A DNA stretch of 60,784 bases. Origin: an uncultured Acetatifactor sp. (GTDB lineage Bacteria > Bacillota > Clostridia > Lachnospirales > Lachnospiraceae). The notes below the pieces were generated by a model. The model did no database searches, was not told the origin of the DNA, and saw only the letters and a program-made list of their open reading frames with translations. The translations under genes were made by a program, and so were the position numbers. Location of the stretch: assembly GCA_910588225.1 (NCBI GenBank), contig CAJUQT010000022.1, positions 1 to 60,784 on the forward strand. Reading direction: 5' to 3'. This document shows, in pieces, positions 16,990 to 25,635 of this stretch. Numbering within the stretch: the first letter of the stretch is position 1; every line of letters begins with the position of its first letter.

Positions 16990-18015
16990 ATGGATTACAG
17001 GAAAGCTGGAGTGGATATTGAGGCCGGTTATCAGTCGGTGGAATTGATGAAAGAATATGTAAAGGGAACTGCAAGGCCTGAAGTGTTGGGCGGAATCGGC
17101 GGCTTTTCGGGAGCGTTCTCCGCGGCGGCTTTAAAGGGGATGGAAAATCCGGTTCTGTTGTCGGGAACGGACGGCGTGGGTACGAAGCTGAAGCTGGCAT
17201 TTTTGATGGACAGGCATGATACTATCGGAATCGACTGTGTGGCCATGTGTGTGAACGATGTGGCCTGTGCCGGTGGAGAACCGTTGTTTTTCCTGGACTA
17301 TATTGCATGCGGCAAGAATTATCCGGAGAAGATTGCGGAGATTGTGAAAGGTGTGGCAGAGGGCTGCAGGCAGGCCGGAGCGGCTTTGGTAGGCGGCGAG
17401 ACTGCGGAGCACCCGGGACTGATGCCGGAGGAGGAGTACGATCTGGCAGGATTTGCAGTAGGCATTGCGGATGAGAAGGAGCTGATTACGGGTGCGGATA
17501 TCAGCGAAGGGGATGTCCTGGTGGGCATTGCTTCTTCCGGGCTGCATTCCAATGGCTTTTCCCTGGTGCGCAGTGTGTTTGAGATGACCAGAGAAAGTCT
17601 GGATACTTATTATGACGAGCTGAAGGGAACGTTGGGAGAGGTGCTGCTGACGCCTACCAGAATCTATGTGAAGGCATTGAAGTCAGTGAAGGAAGCCGGG
17701 GTTACCGTCAAAGGAGCAAGCCATATTACCGGCGGCGGTTTCTATGAGAATATCCCCCGGATGCTTCCGGAAGGTGTCCGGGCCGTGGTGGAGAAGGAAA
17801 GTTTTCCTGTGCCCGCCATTTTCCGGCTGCTGCAGGAGAAGGGGAACATTGAAGAAAAAGTGATGTATAACACATATAACTGCGGGCTTGGCATGGTGCT
17901 GGCTGTGAATGCCGCAGATGCGGAGAAGACCATGGAGGCTGTCAGAGCCGCAGGGGAAGTTCCTTATTTGGTGGGACATTGTACAGCCGGGGAAAAGGGA
18001 GTGGACATATGCTGA
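16990..18015 (+). CDS. purM: Phosphoribosylformylglycinamidine cyclo-ligase (AIR synthetase)
   Basis: Closes the imidazole ring (FGAM to AIR, using ATP). Seen: DYRKAGVDIEAG at the N-terminus, SGTDGVGTKLKLAF (ATP/metal segment), VNDVACAGGEPLFFLDYIAC, GGETAEHPGLMP, and SSGLHSNGFSLVR. Normal length at 341 residues. It overlaps purN by 7 bp. Confidence 0.97.
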   Translation: MDYRKAGVDIEAGYQSVELMKEYVKGTARPEVLGGIGGFSGAFSAAALKGMENPVLLSGTDGVGTKLKLAFLMDRHDTIGIDCVAMCVNDVACAGGEPLFFLDYIACGKNYPEKIAEIVKGVAEGCRQAGAALVGGETAEHPGLMPEEEYDLAGFAVGIADEKELITGADISEGDVLVGIASSGLHSNGFSLVRSVFEMTRESLDTYYDELKGTLGEVLLTPTRIYVKALKSVKEAGVTVKGASHITGGGFYENIPRMLPEGVRAVVEKESFPVPAIFRLLQEKGNIEEKVMYNTYNCGLGMVLAVNAADAEKTMEAVRAAGEVPYLVGHCTAGEKGVDIC

Positions 18016-18653
18016 AAATCGTAGTGTGTGTGTCCGGCGGCGGCACTAATCTGCAGGCAATTCTGGATGCGATAGATGATGGGAAGCTCACTAATACAGA
18101 GGTAATTGCCGTCATCAGCAACAATGCCGGTGTGGGAGCATTGGACAGAGCCGGAGCCCGGAAGATTCCCGGAATTGTCATGTCGCCGAAAAAATATGCC
18201 GACAGGGAGGCCTACAATCAGGCCTTTACCGGGAAAATGCAGGAACTGGCACCGGATCTGGTGGTGCTGGCAGGCTTTCTGGTGAAGATCCCGCCTCAGA
18301 TGGTATCTGCTTTCAGCGGCAGAATTGTGAATATTCATCCGTCCCTGATTCCCTCCTTCTGCGGAGTGGGTTATTATGGGCTGAAAGTACATGAGAAGGT
18401 GCTGGAACGGGGGGTAAAAATCACAGGAGCCACAGTGCATTTTGTGAATGAAGGGATGGACGAGGGACCGATTATATCTCAGAAGGCGGTACTCGTTGAG
18501 GAAAATGACACGCCTGAGATTCTGCAGCGCCGGGTGATGGAAGAGGCGGAGTGGATTCTGCTGCCGAAGGCTATTGATGATATAGCAAACGGAAGACTTC
18601 GGTTAGAGGGCAGCAAAGTGTACACTGTGCCATATTATGAGGAGATGAGGTGA
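18009..18653 (+). CDS. purN: Phosphoribosylglycinamide formyltransferase
   Basis: Formylates GAR with 10-formyl-THF. Seen: VCVSGGGTNLQAILD (phosphate loop), NIHPSLIPSF (catalytic Asn/His), and GATVHFVNEGMDEGPII (catalytic Asp). The start is the ATG at 18009 inside the end of purM; the earlier in-frame start at 17979 would add purM-overlapping residues. 214 residues. PSFCGVGYYGLKVH replaces the more usual LPxYxGLHTH stretch, which I have met in clostridial versions. Confidence 0.94.
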   Translation: MLKIVVCVSGGGTNLQAILDAIDDGKLTNTEVIAVISNNAGVGALDRAGARKIPGIVMSPKKYADREAYNQAFTGKMQELAPDLVVLAGFLVKIPPQMVSAFSGRIVNIHPSLIPSFCGVGYYGLKVHEKVLERGVKITGATVHFVNEGMDEGPIISQKAVLVEENDTPEILQRRVMEEAEWILLPKAIDDIANGRLRLEGSKVYTVPYYEEMR

Positions 18654-18657
18654 GGGC

Positions 18658-19935
18658 ATGAAAGTGTTAATTATTGGTGGGGGCGGGCGGGAGCACGCCA
18701 TCGCGGTCAGTATGCGCAGGAGCGGAAGAGTAGACGAGCTTTACTGTGTGCCGGGAAATGCGGGAATTGCGCAGATTGCTCAGTGTGAGCCTTCCATCGG
18801 CGTGATGGAATTTGACAAAATAGCAGCCTATGCGAAGGAAAAAAAGGTGGATCTGGTGTTTGTAGCGCCGGATGATCCGCTGGCGGGGGGTTTGACAGAT
18901 GTGCTGGAGGCAGAAGGCTTCCGGGTGTTCGGCCCCAGTAAGCGGGCGGCTGTGCTGGAGGGCAGCAAGGCATTTTCCAAAGATTTGATGAAAAAATATC
19001 ATATTCCCACAGCAGCTTACGAAGTGTTCCATGATGCGGAAGCGGCGCTTGCCTGGCTGGAAGACGCCCCCATGCCAATTGTGCTGAAGGCGGACGGCCT
19101 GGCGCTGGGAAAAGGGGTGTTAATTTGTAATACACTGGAAGAAGCCAGAGACGGTGTCCGGGAAATCATGCAGGAGAAGCATTTCGGAGATGCGGGCAAT
19201 GTGCTGGTGGCGGAGGAATTCCTGACCGGGCGCGAAGTATCCGTGCTTGCGTTTGTGGATGGGAAAACGGTAAAGCCCATGACCTCCGCTCAGGATCATA
19301 AGCGGGCCTGCGACGGAGATACAGGACCGAACACAGGCGGTATGGGCTGCTTTTCTCCCAGTCCTTTTTATACGAAGGAAATCGATGCATATTGCAGAGA
19401 GCACATTTACCAGCCTACAGTGGATGCCATGGCGGCAGAGGGAAGAACGTTCAAAGGGGTAATTTTCTTTGGGCTGATGCTGACAGCGGAAGGGCCGAAA
19501 GTACTGGAATATAATGCCAGATTCGGCGATCCGGAGACGCAGGTTGTGCTCTGCAGAATGAAGAATGATATTATGGATGTGATAGATGCCTGTATCGACG
19601 GCACTTTGGATAAAATTGAGCTGCAGTTTGAAGATGCGGCGGCGGTCTGCGTGGTACTTGCCTCCGAGGGATATCCGGTTTCTTACGAGAAGGGGTTTGA
19701 AATTACAGGACTGCAGAATTTTGAGGGAAAGGACAATTACTATTGTTTCCATGCGGGAAGCCGGTTTGACGCCCGTGGACATATTGTGACAAACGGAGGC
19801 CGTGTGCTGGGGGTAACGGCTAAGGGAAGTACCCTGAAGGAAGCCCGCGGGAATGCCTATGAGGCCGCGGAGTGGGTAACCTTTGCCAATAAATATATGC
19901 GGCATGACATTGGAAAAGCAATAGACGAAATATAG
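18658..19935 (+). CDS. purD: Phosphoribosylamine-glycine ligase
   Basis: ATP-grasp enzyme joining PRA and glycine. Seen: LIIGGGGREHAIA at the N-terminus, FGPSKRAAVLEGSKAFSKD, VLKADGLALGKGV, and FGDPETQVVL near the metal site. 425 residues. It starts 5 bp after purN and closes the purE-M-N-D run. Confidence 0.97.
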   Translation: MKVLIIGGGGREHAIAVSMRRSGRVDELYCVPGNAGIAQIAQCEPSIGVMEFDKIAAYAKEKKVDLVFVAPDDPLAGGLTDVLEAEGFRVFGPSKRAAVLEGSKAFSKDLMKKYHIPTAAYEVFHDAEAALAWLEDAPMPIVLKADGLALGKGVLICNTLEEARDGVREIMQEKHFGDAGNVLVAEEFLTGREVSVLAFVDGKTVKPMTSAQDHKRACDGDTGPNTGGMGCFSPSPFYTKEIDAYCREHIYQPTVDAMAAEGRTFKGVIFFGLMLTAEGPKVLEYNARFGDPETQVVLCRMKNDIMDVIDACIDGTLDKIELQFEDAAAVCVVLASEGYPVSYEKGFEITGLQNFEGKDNYYCFHAGSRFDARGHIVTNGGRVLGVTAKGSTLKEARGNAYEAAEWVTFANKYMRHDIGKAIDEI

Positions 19936-19976
19936 AAAAGCAAATAGAACAGACCCGATGGATGGAGGTGTTAAGT

Positions 19977-20429
19977 GTGGGTAATTTAGGCTCATTGGAT
20001 ATGTACAATATTCCCCGTGTATGTAAAGAGTGTGGCGGTGTAATGGTGTTTAAGGGAGTGGGTGAGTATCGGTGCGAGGACTGCGGTGCGGTGGACTATG
20101 ATGACTATGGGAAAGTAAGAGGTTATATTGAGGAACATAAGGGCGCCACTGCGGCACAGATTGAAAATGCGGTAGGCGTGTCTCAGCGTACTGTCCGGCG
20201 TCTGCTGAAGGACGGCAGGCTGGAGATAGCAGAAGGATCCAATGTATATCTGCGCTGTGAACTGTGTGGGAAAGAAATTCGGTCGGGACAATACTGTCCG
20301 GAGTGTGAGATAAAGGTGCATCGTAATCTGGAAGCAAAGCAGAGAGAACTGATGAACAAGAATGCCCGTGGATTTGGATTTGAACAGAAGGGCGAAGAAG
20401 GACAGAAGCGATTCAGGCGTGAGGAATAA
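19977..20429 (+). CDS. HTH protein flanked by two zinc ribbons (YvyF/TIGR03826-like layout)
   Basis: Starts at GTG 19977, placed 8 bases after GGAGG; the ATG at 19962 would contain that ribosome site. Layout of the 150 residues: N-terminal four-Cys ribbon (CKECG...CEDCG), a winged/MerR-like HTH (TAAQIENAVGVSQRTVRRLL), a second four-Cys ribbon (CELCG...CPECE), then a basic, charged tail. This order resembles the Bacillus flagellar-operon protein YvyF, but no flagellar gene is present in the window. It precedes the SH3b protein by 42 bp. Function unknown; possibly DNA- or RNA-binding. Confidence 0.65.
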   Translation: MGNLGSLDMYNIPRVCKECGGVMVFKGVGEYRCEDCGAVDYDDYGKVRGYIEEHKGATAAQIENAVGVSQRTVRRLLKDGRLEIAEGSNVYLRCELCGKEIRSGQYCPECEIKVHRNLEAKQRELMNKNARGFGFEQKGEEGQKRFRREE

Positions 20430-20471
20430 CAGGGGAAGAAATTCTGTAATTACGGAAAGGTATGGTATTTT

Positions 20472-22025
20472 ATGAGAAAGACAAAAGAGTGGAGAGGGCG
20501 GCTCCTGAGAGGAATATTTGCGCTGGTGGTGACAATGTGCATATTCAGCGCGGGCTTTCTGATGATGGGGGTGACCGGTCATGCTGAGACTCAGATAAAG
20601 GTAACCTCGCCCAAGGGGGCTAAGATACGACAGGAAGCCAGCACTTCCAGTACGCAGGTCGGAGGTGTGGAGAACGGAAAAGTTCTGACTGTTCTGAACC
20701 AGGTACAGGGTTCGGACGGATTTACCTGGTATCAGGTACAGGTAAATGACACAAATGGGTATATACGTTCTGATCTGGTGGAAGTCTCAGAAGGAGGGGG
20801 AGGAGATACGCCTTCTGCGGAAGGCGGAGAAGGCGGAACCGCTGCGCCTGCGGAGGTGATGGCGGTGAATCCTGTGAGTGCTGCAGTTTCCGGGGATGGA
20901 AGTATGATCCGTGACCAGGCTTCTTCAGAGGGGCAGATTCTGGCACAGGATATTCCTAAGGAGACAGCGCTGACAGTCACCGGGCAGGTAACGGCAGCTG
21001 ACGGGAAAGTGTGGTATCAGGTGAGTGTCATCTTTGGGGAGACGCAGGTGGATGGGTTTATCCGTTCCGATTTCGTAACGCTGTCCGAAGATCTGACGCC
21101 CCTGACAGAGGAACCGCCGGTACCGGAAAAACCAACGGATCCCGAACCGGAAGCGCCGGACGAATCGGCGCCCTATGAGGTCAGGCTTCAGGACGGTGAG
21201 TGGCTGCTGGTTGTAAAAGAAGCAGGTGAAGATGAATATCCTCAAGTTGGAGGATACCCTATTGATGAGCTTTTTTCCAGCTCCAAAAACAATGCGGAAC
21301 TGGTTGAAAAGAGTGAAAAGACCGTAAAAAATCAGAAGATTATCATTATCGTACTGGTGTTTTTGCTGGTGGCCGCCGCGGCCGGCATTGCATTTCTGGT
21401 ATTTAAGATCAGAGATATGATGGATTCTGCATATTATAATGAGGTGGAAAATGAAACGCTGAGGAAGCGAAATGCTGCCGGAGGAAGAGGCGATCAGAGG
21501 CTCATGCACTCGGTGGGAGCAGAGAAGCAGCCCACGAGACCAGCGGGAGCAAGACCGGCAGGAGCAGGACAGGGGGCAAGAGGGGCAGGCGCTTCTCAGG
21601 GACAGAGGCCCGGTACCACGGGGCAGAGGCCGGCAGGCACTTCTCAGAGTCAGAGAGGACCGGGAGCCGGACAGAGTCCGAGAACGGCAGGAGCCTCTCA
21701 GGGACAGAGACCTACGGGAAGCAGCCAGGGGCAGAGAACTGCAGGAACTGGCCAGAATCCGAGAACTGTCGCGGGACAGGGCCAGAGGAGCGTGGGAACG
21801 AGTCAGAGTCCGAGACCTGCGGGGACAACTGCTTCGAGACCTGCAGGTACCTCTCAGAGCCGTACGACAGCGGGACAGGGACAGAGAGGGGGAGGCGCTC
21901 CACAGAGACCCATGGGGAATGGGAGACCTCAGCAGTCTGCCCAGAAGGTTCAGCCGAAGAATTTCCTGGAAGAGGATGATGAATTCGAATTTGAATTTCT
22001 GAACTACGACGGGGATGAAGAATAA
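20472..22025 (+). CDS. SH3b-domain bitopic membrane protein with disordered Gly/Gln/Arg-rich tail
   Basis: 517 residues in order: N-terminal membrane/signal segment (about 12-35), two bacterial SH3 domains (about 40-100 and 135-200, each with GxxWYQV and a GYIRSD/GFIRSD end), a Pro/Glu linker, an extracytoplasmic segment, a transmembrane helix (about 291-312), then roughly 170 residues made of short repeats such as QGQRPAGTSQ, ending in an acidic DDEFEFEF patch. If the N-terminus is a cleaved signal, the SH3b domains face outside and the Arg-rich tail is cytoplasmic. SH3b domains usually bind cell-wall peptides. The role of the tail is unknown. Confidence 0.75.
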   Translation: MRKTKEWRGRLLRGIFALVVTMCIFSAGFLMMGVTGHAETQIKVTSPKGAKIRQEASTSSTQVGGVENGKVLTVLNQVQGSDGFTWYQVQVNDTNGYIRSDLVEVSEGGGGDTPSAEGGEGGTAAPAEVMAVNPVSAAVSGDGSMIRDQASSEGQILAQDIPKETALTVTGQVTAADGKVWYQVSVIFGETQVDGFIRSDFVTLSEDLTPLTEEPPVPEKPTDPEPEAPDESAPYEVRLQDGEWLLVVKEAGEDEYPQVGGYPIDELFSSSKNNAELVEKSEKTVKNQKIIIIVLVFLLVAAAAGIAFLVFKIRDMMDSAYYNEVENETLRKRNAAGGRGDQRLMHSVGAEKQPTRPAGARPAGAGQGARGAGASQGQRPGTTGQRPAGTSQSQRGPGAGQSPRTAGASQGQRPTGSSQGQRTAGTGQNPRTVAGQGQRSVGTSQSPRPAGTTASRPAGTSQSRTTAGQGQRGGGAPQRPMGNGRPQQSAQKVQPKNFLEEDDEFEFEFLNYDGDEE

Positions 22026-22107
22026 GAGAGAACAGGACGACAGGGAATATTCCAGGGGAATACTCCCTGTTGTAGTTCGACGGTCTGTCTGAGAAAGGAA
22101 GATTTTC

Positions 22108-22476
22108 GTGATTATCGAGATTGATTTTAACAGTGACGAAGCATTGTATCTTCAGCTGTGTAACCAGATTATCATGGGGATAGCCGCCTCACGGTTCCGC
22201 GAGGGGGATTCTCTTCCCAGTGTACGTCAGCTGGCGGATTCCATCGGCATTAATATGCATACGGTGAACAAAGCCTATACCGTGCTGCGCCAGGAAGGAT
22301 ATGTGAGGGTTGACAGAAGAAAAGGTGCGGTGATTGCCCTGGATATAGACCGGATGCGGACGTTGAAAGAACTGAAAAAGGAACTGCAGGTCATACTGGC
22401 GAAGGGCAGCTGTAAAAATATTTCCAAAGAAGAAATTTACGAGTTGATTGAAGAGATTTACGAAGAGTATGAATAA
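22108..22476 (+). CDS. GntR-family regulator, YtrA type
   Basis: 122 residues: an N-terminal winged HTH of GntR type (LYLQLCNQIIMGIA; LPSVRQLADSIGINMHTVNKAY) with only a short C-terminal helix pair, the hallmark of YtrA-type regulators. The start is the GTG at 22108 behind AAAGGAAG. It lies 75 bp upstream of clpC. YtrA regulators normally control an adjacent ABC or membrane gene, but none follows here, so clpC is the candidate neighbour target. Confidence 0.85.
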   Translation: MIIEIDFNSDEALYLQLCNQIIMGIAASRFREGDSLPSVRQLADSIGINMHTVNKAYTVLRQEGYVRVDRRKGAVIALDIDRMRTLKELKKELQVILAKGSCKNISKEEIYELIEEIYEEYE

Positions 22477-22498
22477 AACAGGAATGACAGGTTATGTT

Positions 22499-22533
22499 TC
22501 ACATGTGAGTGAATGCCGCTCGTGTGAAGCGGC
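22499..22533 (+). promoter_or_regulatory. Palindrome and hairpin just upstream of clpC
   Basis: A perfect 10-bp palindrome TCACATGTGA (22499-22508) is followed by a 6-bp stem GCCGCT/AGCGGC with a 7-nt loop (22515-22533). It lies between the GntR-type gene and clpC, so it could be the regulator's operator or a leader structure. No CIRCE or CtsR heptad repeat was seen. Confidence 0.4.
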
Positions 22534-22551
22534 AGATTGAGAGGAAAAGAT

Positions 22552-24993
22552 ATGCAGTCACAATTTACAGATAAGGCACAGGATGCTTTGAATTATGCGT
22601 CCAGATATGCCGGTCGTCTGAAGCAGGGATATGTGGGAACGGAGCATATCCTTGCCGGTTTGCTGAAAGAACAGGAAGGTGTGGCCCACAGAGTATTGAC
22701 GGAAAACCATGTCGAACTATCCCGTGTGGTGGACATGATTCAGGAGCTGATCGCATTTGACGGCGGTGTGGGGATAAAGGAAAGGAACGGATACTCTCCA
22801 AGGGCTAAGAAAATTCTGGAGGAGGCTCACAGACAGGCAGAGAGATTTGGCCAGAAGGAGACAGGAACCGAGCATATTCTGCTGGCGATGATTAAAGAGG
22901 GGGAAAATGTGGCAGTCCGTCTGCTGAATACCATAGGAGTCAATCTGCAGAAGGTGTATGTGGATACGCTTGTGGCCATTGGACAGGACGGCAATCTGTA
23001 TAAGGAAGATCTGGGAAGGAGAGGTTCCGGAAAAGGAAAAACCTCCGCACTGAATCAATACAGCAGAGATTTGACTGCCATGGCCAGAGACGGGATGCTG
23101 GATCCCGTTATTGGCCGGGAGGACGAAATCAGGCGGGTAATCCAGATTCTGAGTCGGCGGACGAAGAACAATCCCTGTCTGATAGGAGAACCGGGGGTAG
23201 GCAAGACTGCCGTAGTGGAAGGACTGGCTCAGCGCATCGTGGCAGGAGAGGTGCCTTTTACTGTGAAGGATAAGAGGGTGCTGACACTGGACTTGTCTGG
23301 AATGGTGGCCGGGAGTAAGTATAGAGGTGAATTTGAGGAGCGAATTAAGAAAGTAATCCGGGAGGTAATTGAGGACGGAAATGTCATTTTGTTTCTGGAT
23401 GAGCTGCACACATTGATTGGGGCAGGCGGCGCTGAGGGAGCTATTGATGCATCCAACATTCTAAAGCCTTCTCTGGCCAGGGGTGAGCTGCAGCTGATCG
23501 GTGCCACGACTATAGTGGAATACCGCAAATATATCGAGAAAGATGCGGCTCTGGAGAGACGTTTTCAGCCGGTGAATGTGGAAGAGCCTGCCGAGGAAGA
23601 GGCCATCCGCATCCTGGAGGGAATTAAGGGGAAATACGAAGATCACCATAAAGTAAAGATTACCCGGGAAGCCATAGATGCGGCAGTGCGGCTGTCCAGC
23701 CGCTATATTAACGACAGGAATCTGCCCGACAAGGCTATTGATCTGATTGATGAAGCGGCTGCAAGCGCCAGACTTCGCACTGTGGATATGCCGGATAAGC
23801 AGAAAGAGCTGCTGGAACAGATTAAACAGATGGATTTGCAGATAGAACGTTCCATCCGAATGGAAGCATTTTCTCAGGCAGTGGAAATCAAGCATAATCA
23901 GGATGAACTGGTGAAAAAATACCAGCGGATGAAGAAACGTACGGAGAGCAGAGAAGCAGACAGGAAATTTACCATTGGAGAGGATGAGATTGCGGAAGTG
24001 GTGGCCATGTGGACCAAAATTCCTGTGGCAAAACTGGCGCAGAAGGAAAGTGAGAAACTGCTGAAGCTGGAGGGAATCCTGCATAAAAGGGTAATTGGCC
24101 AGGAGGAGGCGGTGGCTGCGGTGGCCAGGGCTATGAGACGAGGACGTGTAGGACTGAAGGATCCGAAAAGGCCTATTGGATCTTTTCTGTTTCTGGGCCC
24201 TACCGGCGTAGGGAAAACGGAGCTGTCCAAAGCTTTGGCGGAGGCTATGTTCGGATCGGAAGATGCGATTATTCGCGTGGATATGTCGGAATATATGGAA
24301 GGCCATTCCGTGTCCAAAATGATAGGGTCTCCGCCCGGATATGTGGGGTTTGACGAAGGCGGACAGCTCAGCGAAAAAGTCAGAAGAAATCCTTATTCGG
24401 TGGTGTTGTTTGACGAGATAGAGAAAGCCCACCCGGATGTGTTCAACATTCTGCTTCAGATACTGGATGACGGTCATATTACCGATTCAAAGGGGAGAAA
24501 AGTGAGCTTTAAGAACACGGTTCTGATTATGACTTCCAATGCGGGGGCGCAGCGGATTGTAGACCCGAAGAATCTGGGATTTGCGGCGGTCAGCGATGCG
24601 AAACGGGATTATGAGAAGATGAAGTCCGGGGTTATGGAGGAAGTAAAACGCAGCTTTAAGCCGGAGTTTATCAATCGAATCGATGATATTATAGTATTCC
24701 ATCAGCTGAACAGGGAAAATATGAAGGCCATTGTCAGCCTTCTGGCTTCCAATCTGCGCACCAGATGCGAGGAACAGATGGATATTAAACTGACTCTGAC
24801 GGCGGCGCTGAAAGATCACCTGGCAGAAAAATTTGCAGATGCCAGAATGGGTGCCAGGCCGCTGAAGAGAGCTATTCAGTCCCAGGTGGAGGATTCTCTT
24901 GCGGAGGAGATTCTTTTGAAAAGGGTACAGCCGGGAGACACTGTTGTTGCCGGAATCAAGAATGGGAAGATCTGTTTTACTGTTAAACAGTGA
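22552..24993 (+). CDS. clpC: ATP-dependent Clp protease ATP-binding subunit ClpC
   Basis: Hexameric AAA+ unfoldase feeding ClpP. Order: two N-terminal Clp repeats (residues about 1-145), AAA-1 (Walker A GEPGVGKT about 212; LDELHTLIGAGGAEGA), an M-domain/UVR-like coiled coil (about 405-465), AAA-2 (GPTGVGKTELSKAL about 549; SPPGYVGFDEGG; LFDEIEKAHPDVF), and a C-terminal D2 domain. The start is the ATG at 22552 behind GAGGAAAAG. The usual ctsR-mcsA-mcsB partners are missing upstream; a GntR-type gene sits there instead. radA follows two genes later, as in Bacillus. Confidence 0.95.
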   Translation: MQSQFTDKAQDALNYASRYAGRLKQGYVGTEHILAGLLKEQEGVAHRVLTENHVELSRVVDMIQELIAFDGGVGIKERNGYSPRAKKILEEAHRQAERFGQKETGTEHILLAMIKEGENVAVRLLNTIGVNLQKVYVDTLVAIGQDGNLYKEDLGRRGSGKGKTSALNQYSRDLTAMARDGMLDPVIGREDEIRRVIQILSRRTKNNPCLIGEPGVGKTAVVEGLAQRIVAGEVPFTVKDKRVLTLDLSGMVAGSKYRGEFEERIKKVIREVIEDGNVILFLDELHTLIGAGGAEGAIDASNILKPSLARGELQLIGATTIVEYRKYIEKDAALERRFQPVNVEEPAEEEAIRILEGIKGKYEDHHKVKITREAIDAAVRLSSRYINDRNLPDKAIDLIDEAAASARLRTVDMPDKQKELLEQIKQMDLQIERSIRMEAFSQAVEIKHNQDELVKKYQRMKKRTESREADRKFTIGEDEIAEVVAMWTKIPVAKLAQKESEKLLKLEGILHKRVIGQEEAVAAVARAMRRGRVGLKDPKRPIGSFLFLGPTGVGKTELSKALAEAMFGSEDAIIRVDMSEYMEGHSVSKMIGSPPGYVGFDEGGQLSEKVRRNPYSVVLFDEIEKAHPDVFNILLQILDDGHITDSKGRKVSFKNTVLIMTSNAGAQRIVDPKNLGFAAVSDAKRDYEKMKSGVMEEVKRSFKPEFINRIDDIIVFHQLNRENMKAIVSLLASNLRTRCEEQMDIKLTLTAALKDHLAEKFADARMGARPLKRAIQSQVEDSLAEEILLKRVQPGDTVVAGIKNGKICFTVKQ

Positions 24994-25080
24994 GTGAATG
25001 CACGGGAAATAAAGAAGAAAAAAAGATAGAAAAAAACCGGATTTTATATTATACTGTAAATAACGTTCGGCGGCAGCAGC

Positions 25081-25206
25081 GGAACTGGAATCAGTAACAG
25101 TCAGGTCCGGTGCCCGGAACGATTACCGGCCATGACTTTGGACGGGAATTGTTCCGCCAGGATATGGCACTGGCCTGACTGTTACGGAACTAAGATCAGG
25201 AGGAAA
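25081..25206 (+). repeat. Hairpin repeat copy A (core 25094-25185) with Shine-Dalgarno end
   Basis: The core is bounded by GTAACAGTCAGG (25094-25105) and CCTGACTGTTAC (25174-25185), with an inner pair CGGAACGATT/AATTGTTCCG, so nearly the whole 92 bp folds into one long stem. Its reverse complement recurs at 27271-27362 with six differences, all transitions. The right flank GGAACTAAGATCAGGAGGAA (25186-25205) provides the ribosome site of the gene at 25211. Looks like a non-coding dispersed palindrome (MITE/REP-like); no transposase is nearby. Confidence 0.85.
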
Positions 25207-25210
25207 AGAG

Positions 25211-25624
25211 ATGGCAGTGGTGGAAGAATTGCTTCGGAGTGAAGAAAACGGGGCAATCAGTTTTGGCAATCATAAGCTGGCAAAGAAAGCAAAAGTAGAG
25301 GATTACAAGCATGCGGGAGATTTGCTGAAGGTAAAGACCTGCAGCGAAATTACAAAGCTGGAGAAGAACGGCATGTTTCTCTATGAATCTGTGCCGGGTA
25401 CCAGCGTTCTGGATTTTGCGGAGAAGGAAGACGGTGTGGAATTTGTGGTGGAGGGTGACGAGGACGCACAGATTACTATCGGTCTAAGAGACGATAAGGT
25501 CTATGAAGTATTTGTGGACGGCAAGAGCATTGGCGCCATGGAGACGGGGCTGGGAGGAAAGCTGTCTCTGAGTGTAGAATTGGGGGCAGCCGATGAGGTA
25601 CCTGTGAAAGTAGTGCAGATTTAA
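25211..25624 (+). CDS. Conserved small protein (the so-called endosialidase family)
   Basis: 137 residues, soluble, beta-rich pattern, acidic. It contains GDLLKVKTCSEITKLEKNG and MFLYESVPGTSVLDF, which I recall from a Lachnospiraceae family often labelled endosialidase; nothing in this sequence supports sialidase activity (no Asp-box, no sialidase fold signature, far too short). It lies between the hairpin repeat and radA, 11 bp before the latter, so it is probably co-transcribed with radA. Function unknown. Confidence 0.7.
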   Translation: MAVVEELLRSEENGAISFGNHKLAKKAKVEDYKHAGDLLKVKTCSEITKLEKNGMFLYESVPGTSVLDFAEKEDGVEFVVEGDEDAQITIGLRDDKVYEVFVDGKSIGAMETGLGGKLSLSVELGAADEVPVKVVQI

Positions 25625-25635
25625 GGGGAAGAAAA

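Noticed and set aside
21472..22002. 176-codon alternative frame within the SH3b gene
   Set aside because: Caused by the repetitive Gly/Gln/Arg coding region read one frame over; no ribosome site.
25211..25624. Endosialidase function
   Set aside because: The label is used for the family, but the protein is only 137 residues and shows no sialidase motifs.
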